NCBI GenBank assembly: GCA_009741485.1
Contig: CM019228.1
Coordinates: forward strand, 14,444,787-14,508,786
Direction: 5' to 3'
DNA: 64,000 nucleotides
Source: Malurus cyaneus samueli
Taxonomy: Eukaryota; Chordata; Aves; Passeriformes; Maluridae
Shown here: in pieces, positions 58,955-64,000 of the stretch
How the letters are laid out: every line of letters starts with the position of its first letter
Position numbering within the stretch: position 1 is the first letter of the stretch
Program-made: the position numbers and the translations under genes
Notes under the pieces: generated by a model
Told to the model about the DNA's origin: nothing
The model's database searches: none
The model's input: the letters and a program-made list of their open reading frames with translations, nothing else

Positions 58955-60494
58955 TCACTTCTTCCCCGGCGCCGGCTCCGGGGCTGTGCCCTCCTTGCTG
59001 GAGGGAGCCTCGACTTTGGGGGGGTCCTTACTGCTTTTCTTGGGTTTCGCTTTAGCTTTGGGTTCCTCCTCCTTCTTGGGTTCCTCTGCTTTCTCCTTCT
59101 TGGGTTCCTCCTCCTTCTTAGGCTCCTCTGCCTTCTCTTTCTTGGGCTCCTCTGCCTTTTCTTTCTTGGGCTCCTCTGCCTTCTTGGGCTCCTCATGCCT
59201 TCGTCCTTTTGGGCTCCTCACCTTCTTTTTGGCTCTCTACCTTCTCCTTCTTAGGTTCTTCTTTTTTTCTTCTTGGGCTCCTCCACCTTCCCCTCAGCCT
59301 TTGGCTTCTCATCCTCTTTGCTGGCCGCTTTGCTGACCTGCTGAGGTTTAGCTGGAGCCTCCTCAGCCTTTCCCTCTTCAGCAGCTTTGGGCTCGGCTTG
59401 GCGGCCTCTTGCCTGTGGAGCTGGAGGCTCTGGCACGGCAGCTGCCTTCTCTTTAGGTTTCTCCTCTGCCTTGGCTAGCACGTCCTTCTTGGGAGCTTCC
59501 TCCTTCCCCTCCTCAGGCTTGGAGGGAGCCTTGGCCTCCTTGGGCTGTTCCTATCTCTTGGCGCTCGGCCCTTCTTCGGAGCGGGGCTCGGCTCCTTGGC
59601 TGGGGCCGCCTCCTTCTGCGGGGAGGGACCTTGGCTGCCTCCTTCAGGGTGATTTACACTTTCTCGGGACTCACAGCCGGGGGCTTGGCCTCCTCCTTCG
59701 AGGGGGTCGGGGCTTTTTCTGGGGATTTGACAGCCGGAGCTTTGGCTTCCTCTTTGGAGGGAGTTGCAGGTGGCTCTGGGGACTTCACAGCCAGGCTCTT
59801 GGCCTCTTCTTTAGAGGGGGCCGGGGTTCTCCGGCGGACTGATGAGCGGTGGTCTGGCCTCCTCTTTTGAGGGGGGCGTGGGTTTTTCTGGGGATTTCAC
59901 CACTGGGGTCTTGGCTTCATCCTTTAAGGGAGGTGCAAGTTTCTCTGGGGACTTCACTGTTGGGTCTGGCTCTCTTTGAGGGTTGGTTGGCATTTCATGG
60001 GATTGACTGCTGGAGTCTTGGCTTCCTCCTTGGAGGGGGTCGGGCTTTCTCTGGGGACTTTATTAGCGGGAGGGCTGCCTCCTCCTTCGAGGGTGTGGGT
60101 GGCTTTTCAGGGGACTTGGCCTCCTCCTTTGAGGGGGACTCCGGTTTCTCTGGGGACTCGGCCTCCTCCTTTGCAGGAGACTCGGCCTTTTCTTCACTCC
60201 TCTTCTTCAGCTTTCTCCTCTTCTTCTTCCTCCTCCCCCTCCTCCTCCTCAGCTTTCTCCTCTCCAGCCTCCTTCCTCCTCCTCCTCTGTCACCTCCTCG
60301 GTCACCTGGATTTCCTCCGTCTGCTCCTCCACAATCACTGTCTCCTTCTCTGATTTTTCCACCACCTTGATCTTCTCCTCACTCTTCACCTTGATGCTGG
60401 TGGTGATGCTGGGAGGCTTGGGGACCACCTCGGGGTAGGAGAGCATCCCGATGCGCCGGTCTCGAGCCGATACTCCTCCCCTTCCAGGAGCTTT
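58955..60494 (-). CDS. NEFH: NEFH exon 4 (side-arm tail), multiple frame breaks
   Basis: The acceptor is CGCCAG|AAAGCT, completing Arg before KLLEGEEYR. Frame changes are needed near 60460 (before [18 protein letters not shown]), near 60260 in the glutamate run, near 60190, near 60040, near 59990, and again near 59820 and 59230. Readable blocks between them include [32 protein letters not shown] and the lysine/glutamate-rich end with [18 protein letters not shown]. The stop is TGA at 58957-58955. Confidence 0.85.
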
Positions 60495-61902
60495 CTGGCG
60501 GGGAGAGACCAGAGCAGGGTCAGCCATGGCTCTCATCTCCCATGACCGGGAGCTGCTGGTGACATCCTGCAGCTCTATCTCCCTCCCTGCCATCTGATGC
60601 CCAGAGCTCGGGTGTCCTGCAGCTCCATCTCCCTCCCTGCCCCATCCTGGATGACCCAGGAGCTGCCGGTGATGTCCTGCATCTCCATCTCCCTCCCTGC
60701 CCCATCCTGGATCACCCTCCTGCTCCTGCACCCTGGGATGAGCAGTTTTCCCCACCCTTCCCTCCACACACCCCTGGGTCACCCAGCTGGACTTTGCCCA
60801 CACTGCGTTTGGAGGATGGGTGATTTTCTCACCAAAATAACCCCAGTCTTAAGGAGGGGCCTGGAGCAGACGTGGCCGAGACCCCCCACTCCTTCTCCTT
60901 CTCCCCCTGTACCTGTAGGCAGCGATTTCAATGTCCAGGGCCATTTTGACGTTGAGCAGATCCTGGTACTCGCGGAGCTGAGCTGCCATCTCCCACTTGG
61001 TGTTCCTCAGCTCGCTGTCCAGCTGCTGGATGGTTTCCTGTGGGCACACAGAGTGATAATTGCGGGGGATGCACATGACATGGTCCCCAGGAGCAGGGGG
61101 ACACTGAGCACCCCTAAAGGGCCCCCTGCTCTCCAGCACTGGGGTGTCCTCACAGAGGAGACAGCAGCCACCTCCCCCTGCAGACACTTGGGGAAGGGGA
61201 CATAGCCAGGGGGGTCCAGTGGCCTTGGAGGATCTGGCAGGAGCCCTGCACCCCCTGAGCAAAGAGCCGCACTCCAGCTGAGCCCTGGCCCGCTCCCAGC
61301 GCTCCTTCCAGCAGGGACAAGCTGTGGGAGCGCTTCAAAAGGGTTTGGGTGAGCCCAGTGGCCGCAAAAGCCCAGCCAGAGGATGATGGGGCATCACCCT
61401 GGGGACAGCACTTCATTCCAGGGCCACCAATGCAGCCCTCCCTGCCCAGATCTGGCACACAGGACATGGCCTGAACCTTGGACACATTTTCACGGTGTTT
61501 GTGACCATCACGGGCAGCTCGGTGCCATGGGGCAGCCCCAGGGCTGCTGAGGGACAGAGCAGCCTGGACACCAGCTCAGGCTCTGCGCTCCTGGGGGCTG
61601 GGGAAGGCTCTGACACAGCCCCGAGCGTTTGCCACAGCCCACTCACAAAACCCCAGTGCTGCCCCTCCCCGGGCTGGGCCACTGCCCACTGCGCCATGGC
61701 ACCTGGTAGGACAGGACATCTGCATGGTGGCGCTCCTCCGAGTCCTGCCTCTGCCTCTCCAGCGACTCCTGGGTCCCTTTCAGGGCTTCCAGCTCGGTGG
61801 TCTTGGCCTGGAGCTGCCGGCGGTACTCGGTGATCTCCTCCTGGGCCAGGCGCATGGCGTCCGTGTTCACCTTGGCCACCTCCGAGAGCTTGTCCAGCCT
61901 CA
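58955..61902 (-). CDS. NEFH: NEFH (neurofilament heavy), last three exons, tail frame broken
   Basis: NF-H is the large neuronal intermediate-filament subunit whose long phosphorylated side-arm spaces axonal filaments. Exons present on the minus strand are 61703-61902 (200 nt), 60913-61037 (125 nt) and 58955-60494 (tail). They encode coil 2 with [20 protein letters not shown] and TTELEALK, then the helix-end motif [15 protein letters not shown], then [20 protein letters not shown], then a KSPEK-repeat side-arm and an EEPKK-rich end terminating PAPGKK. Exon phases fit the mammalian gene. Inside the tail at least six single-base frame changes are needed, which is unlike the clean frames of NF2, NIPSNAP1 and THOC5. 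The first exon (head and coil 1) is not in the window; the sequence to the right of 61902 is disrupted. Confidence 0.93.
60913..61037 (-). CDS. NEFH: NEFH exon 3 (end of coil 2)
   Basis: Encodes [20 protein letters not shown] and on to [10 protein letters not shown] plus two bases of Arg. Its 125 nt is the size conserved across type IV intermediate-filament genes. Confidence 0.96.
61703..61902 (-). CDS. NEFH: NEFH exon 2 (coil 2 start)
   Basis: The acceptor is TTGCAG|TGAGGCTG and the donor CAG|GTGCCA. Encodes [20 protein letters not shown] and on to ADVLSYQ. Length is 200 nt, entering in phase 1 (two bases of the Val codon) and leaving in phase 0. Confidence 0.95.
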
Positions 61903-62285
61903 CTGCAACGGGGAAAGGGAAGCTGCGGGGCGGGAGGGAAGGAGGCTGCAGCCTCCCCTGCTCGGGGAAACTCCAACCTTTCCATGCCGCACATCCCTGC
62001 GTGTCCTCTGCAGAGCCGTCCCAGGCTCCCTGAGCGCTCTGCCTTCCCCAGCCCTCGCTCCGTCTGTGCCGGGGAGTGAAGGAGAGCGGGCGGGACGAGC
62101 TTGGGGGGTGTTTCTGCCATCCTGGGCTTCACCCAGCGCAAGCCCCCGCCGCATCCCAGAGCCGCCAACCCCAGCCCGAGAAGAAAATAAAAACGCGCGG
62201 ACGCCGGGAGAGCGGGCAGAATAAATAAAAAAAGAAAAAAAAAAAAGAGGGAAAAATGAGGGGATAAGGGAGAAAAAAACCTTAT
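61903..62285. other. NEFH intron 1, proximal part
   Basis: Unique-looking sequence without an exon. From 61848 to 62180 it is repeated at 63672-64000. An A-rich stretch at 62180-62280 marks the point where the two copies diverge. Confidence 0.7.
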
Positions 62286-62289
62286 TCTC

Positions 62290-62810
62290 CCCCCCTGCTC
62301 CCCCTATTCCCCCTGTTCCCCCCATCCCCTACCCCCTGCTCCCAAACCATCGTTCCATCCCTGTTCCCCATCCCTGTCCCCATCTTGTTCCATCCTTGCC
62401 CCCATCCCTGTCCCCCCATCCCTGTCCCCATCCCGTCTCTCATCCCATTTCCCTGTCCCCATCCTGTCCCGATCCCTGTCCCCAATCCCTGTCCCCATTC
62501 CTGTCCCATCCCCTGTTCCCCATCCTGTCCCTATCCTGTCCCATCCATGTCCCATCCTGTCCCCCATCCTGTCCCATCCCTGTCCCATCCCTTCCCCCAT
62601 CCCATTCCCATCCCATTCCCATCCCGTTCCCATCCCGTTCCCATCCCATTCCTCTCCCCGTGCCCGTTCCCATCCCATTCCCATCCCTGTCCCCATCCCC
62701 ATTCCATCCCCTGTCCCCATCCTGTTCCCATCCCGTTCCCACCCCATTCCCATCCTTCCCATCCTGTCCCAGCCCATTCCCATCCCTTCCTCTCCCGCTC
62801 CCGTTCCCAG
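62290..62810. repeat. CCCATCC / CCCATTC minisatellite
   Basis: Over 500 bp of 'tgtccccatcc' and 'cccatcccattcccatcc' units. The minus strand is a run of short G tracts every 5-8 bases. Confidence 0.95.
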
Positions 62811-63240
62811 CCCCGCCCCTCCCGCCGTGGCCCCGCCCCTCCTGCCATGGCCCGCCCACTGCCGAGGCCCCGCCCCGCCCCGAAGCGTCTCTGCGCTCCT
62901 CAGTTCCGGTGGCGGCGGCGGCGGCGGCAGGTACGGACTGGGCCGGGCAGGGGCGGACCGGGCCGAGCTGGGCCGGGGGCTGAGCCGGGACCCGCGGCTG
63001 TTCCTGCTCCGGGCGCCCTCCCGGAGCTCCACCGTGCGCACCCGGGACGGGCCCCGCCGGGTTCGGGCCGCGCCGCGTCCTTCTGGGGCTGGGCCCCTTC
63101 CGCCTCCCGAGCCGAGCTGTGTCTCCCCTGTGCCCTCCGGGACCGGCTGTGTCCCCATTCTGACCCGGGCCGGGCTGTGTCCTGCCCAGGGCTGTGTCCC
63201 CGCGCGCTGTGTCCCTGTTGCGCTCCTGGGCGGCTGGGGA
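62811..63240 (+). promoter_or_regulatory. CpG island with candidate noncoding first exon (possibly AP1B1)
   Basis: Dense CpG, an ETS-type TTCCGG at about 62904-62909, then a GGC-repeat ending at GCGGCAG|GTACGG (donor after 62930). It looks like a plus-strand first exon in 5' UTR. By synteny with human the next plus-strand neighbour would be AP1B1, but no coding sequence supports that. Confidence 0.35.
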
Positions 63241-63671
63241 GGCTCTGAAATTACAGTACGCAACATCACGCCGAGTTTGTACGCGATTGCTGTTGGCCCC
63301 ACAGCCACACACAAAATCTAGCCATAGGTGCATGTTGTGTGCTGGCCTCCTTACCCCGGGCCGGGGTCCACTATGAGGCGCCGCGCGGCCATGGCATCAG
63401 ACTCATGTGCGGCGTAGGGTGTGTTGGTGGGGTCACATTACAGGACATCTCGGGTTATGGTGGGTCCAGCTCTCTCTGTTTTCCTCCGAAGTCCCTGCCT
63501 GCTGCCTCCTCATCTAGCCTGATGTGGGGTGTTGAGAGCTCCCGGGTCCCATTCAGGTCTTATCCAAGGCCCGCGCTGTGGTTTTCTGGCACTGATTGGT
63601 GGCAAAGATGTGCCACCGCTGACCGCGGTACTGCCGGGGTGTTCTCCCTATCTTCTAGGGACCTACGGAGG
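63241..63671. other. Unrecognised, noise-like sequence
   Basis: Neither gene-like nor repeat-like. Its composition differs from both flanks, and it ends abruptly where the NEFH exon 2 duplicate begins. It resembles the other noisy joins in this window. Confidence 0.45.
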
Positions 63672-64000
63672 AGGCGCATGGCGTCCGTGTTCACCTTGGC
63701 CACCTCCGAGAGCTTGTCCAGCCTCACTGCAACGGGGAAAGGGAAGCTGCGGGGCGGGAGGGAAGGAGGCTGCAGCCTCCCCTGCTCGGGGAAACTCCAA
63801 CCTTTCCATGCCGCACATCCTGCTGTCCTCTGCAGAGCCGTCCCAGGCTCCCTGACGCTCTGCCTTCCCAGCCCTCGCTCCGTCTGTGCCGGGGAGTGAA
63901 GGAGAGCGGGCGGGACGAGCTTGGGGGGTGTTTCTGCCATCCTGGGCTTCACCCAGCGCAAGCCCCCGCCGCATCCCAGAGCCGCCAACCCCAGCCCGAG
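63672..64000 (-). pseudogene. Duplicate of NEFH exon 2 start and intron 1 (61848-62180)
   Basis: From 'aggcgcatggcgtccgtg' onward this repeats 61848-62180, including the first 55 bases of exon 2 (to 63726) and its acceptor. The duplicate lacks single bases in runs such as 'catccctgcgtg' and 'cttcccc'. It continues past the window edge. Confidence 0.93.

Noticed and set aside
62304..63314. Minus-strand 336-codon and related Gly/Asp/Met-rich frames
   Set aside because: Product of the CCCATCC minisatellite; the repeats keep frames open on both strands.

Overview
The window reads as bird genomic DNA, probably from a microchromosome. Two things point there. CR1 LINE 3' ends are scattered through the introns, recognisable by their closing run matching 'ggtcccttccaacccaaacc' followed by an ATTCTATG-like end. 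GC-rich genes are packed closely with many GC-rich minisatellites. I cannot fix the species. The four confident genes, NF2, NIPSNAP1, THOC5 and NEFH, are neighbours in the same relative order and orientation on human chromosome 22q12, so this is a conserved vertebrate block.

Layout. Positions 1-25958 hold the first ten coding exons of NF2 (merlin) on the minus strand, spread over very long introns; exon 11 onward lies off the left edge. Positions 25959-29793 are the NF2 CpG island and promoter, then GC-rich repetitive DNA that is duplicated on both sides of a 794-base gap. Positions 29794 to about 31171 hold a frame-broken fragment of a PLEKHA4-type pleckstrin-homology gene on the plus strand, which is not a neighbour of NF2 in human. 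NIPSNAP1 (10 exons, 278 residues) runs on the plus strand from 33007 to 36580. THOC5 (19 coding exons, 683 residues, all splice phases consistent) runs on the plus strand from 45399 to 57485. The last three exons of NEFH (neurofilament heavy) lie on the minus strand from 61902 to 58955, tail to tail with THOC5. NEFH exon 1 is not in the window.

The sequence carries strong signs of assembly trouble, and these are the most unusual structures in it. A block at 37115-43210 sits inside a 241-bp direct duplication downstream of NIPSNAP1. Its core (about 39630-42440) is an inverted, nearly identical copy of NF2 intron 1 (about 22873-25690). Outward from that core the copy decays into error-rich sequence that still shows a garbled NF2 exon 1 and promoter. 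Similar duplicated flanks with noisy joins occur at 26491-28886 and 61848-64000. Many single-base frame breaks in GC-rich coding sequence (the PLEKHA4-like fragment and the NEFH tail) fit unpolished long-read sequence as well as real decay.

Functionally the genes are unrelated housekeeping or tissue genes held together by synteny: a FERM-domain tumour suppressor at the cell cortex (NF2), a mitochondrial protein linked to mitophagy signalling (NIPSNAP1), a nuclear mRNA-export factor (THOC5) and a neuronal intermediate filament (NEFH). I found no operon, CRISPR array, tRNA or rRNA.
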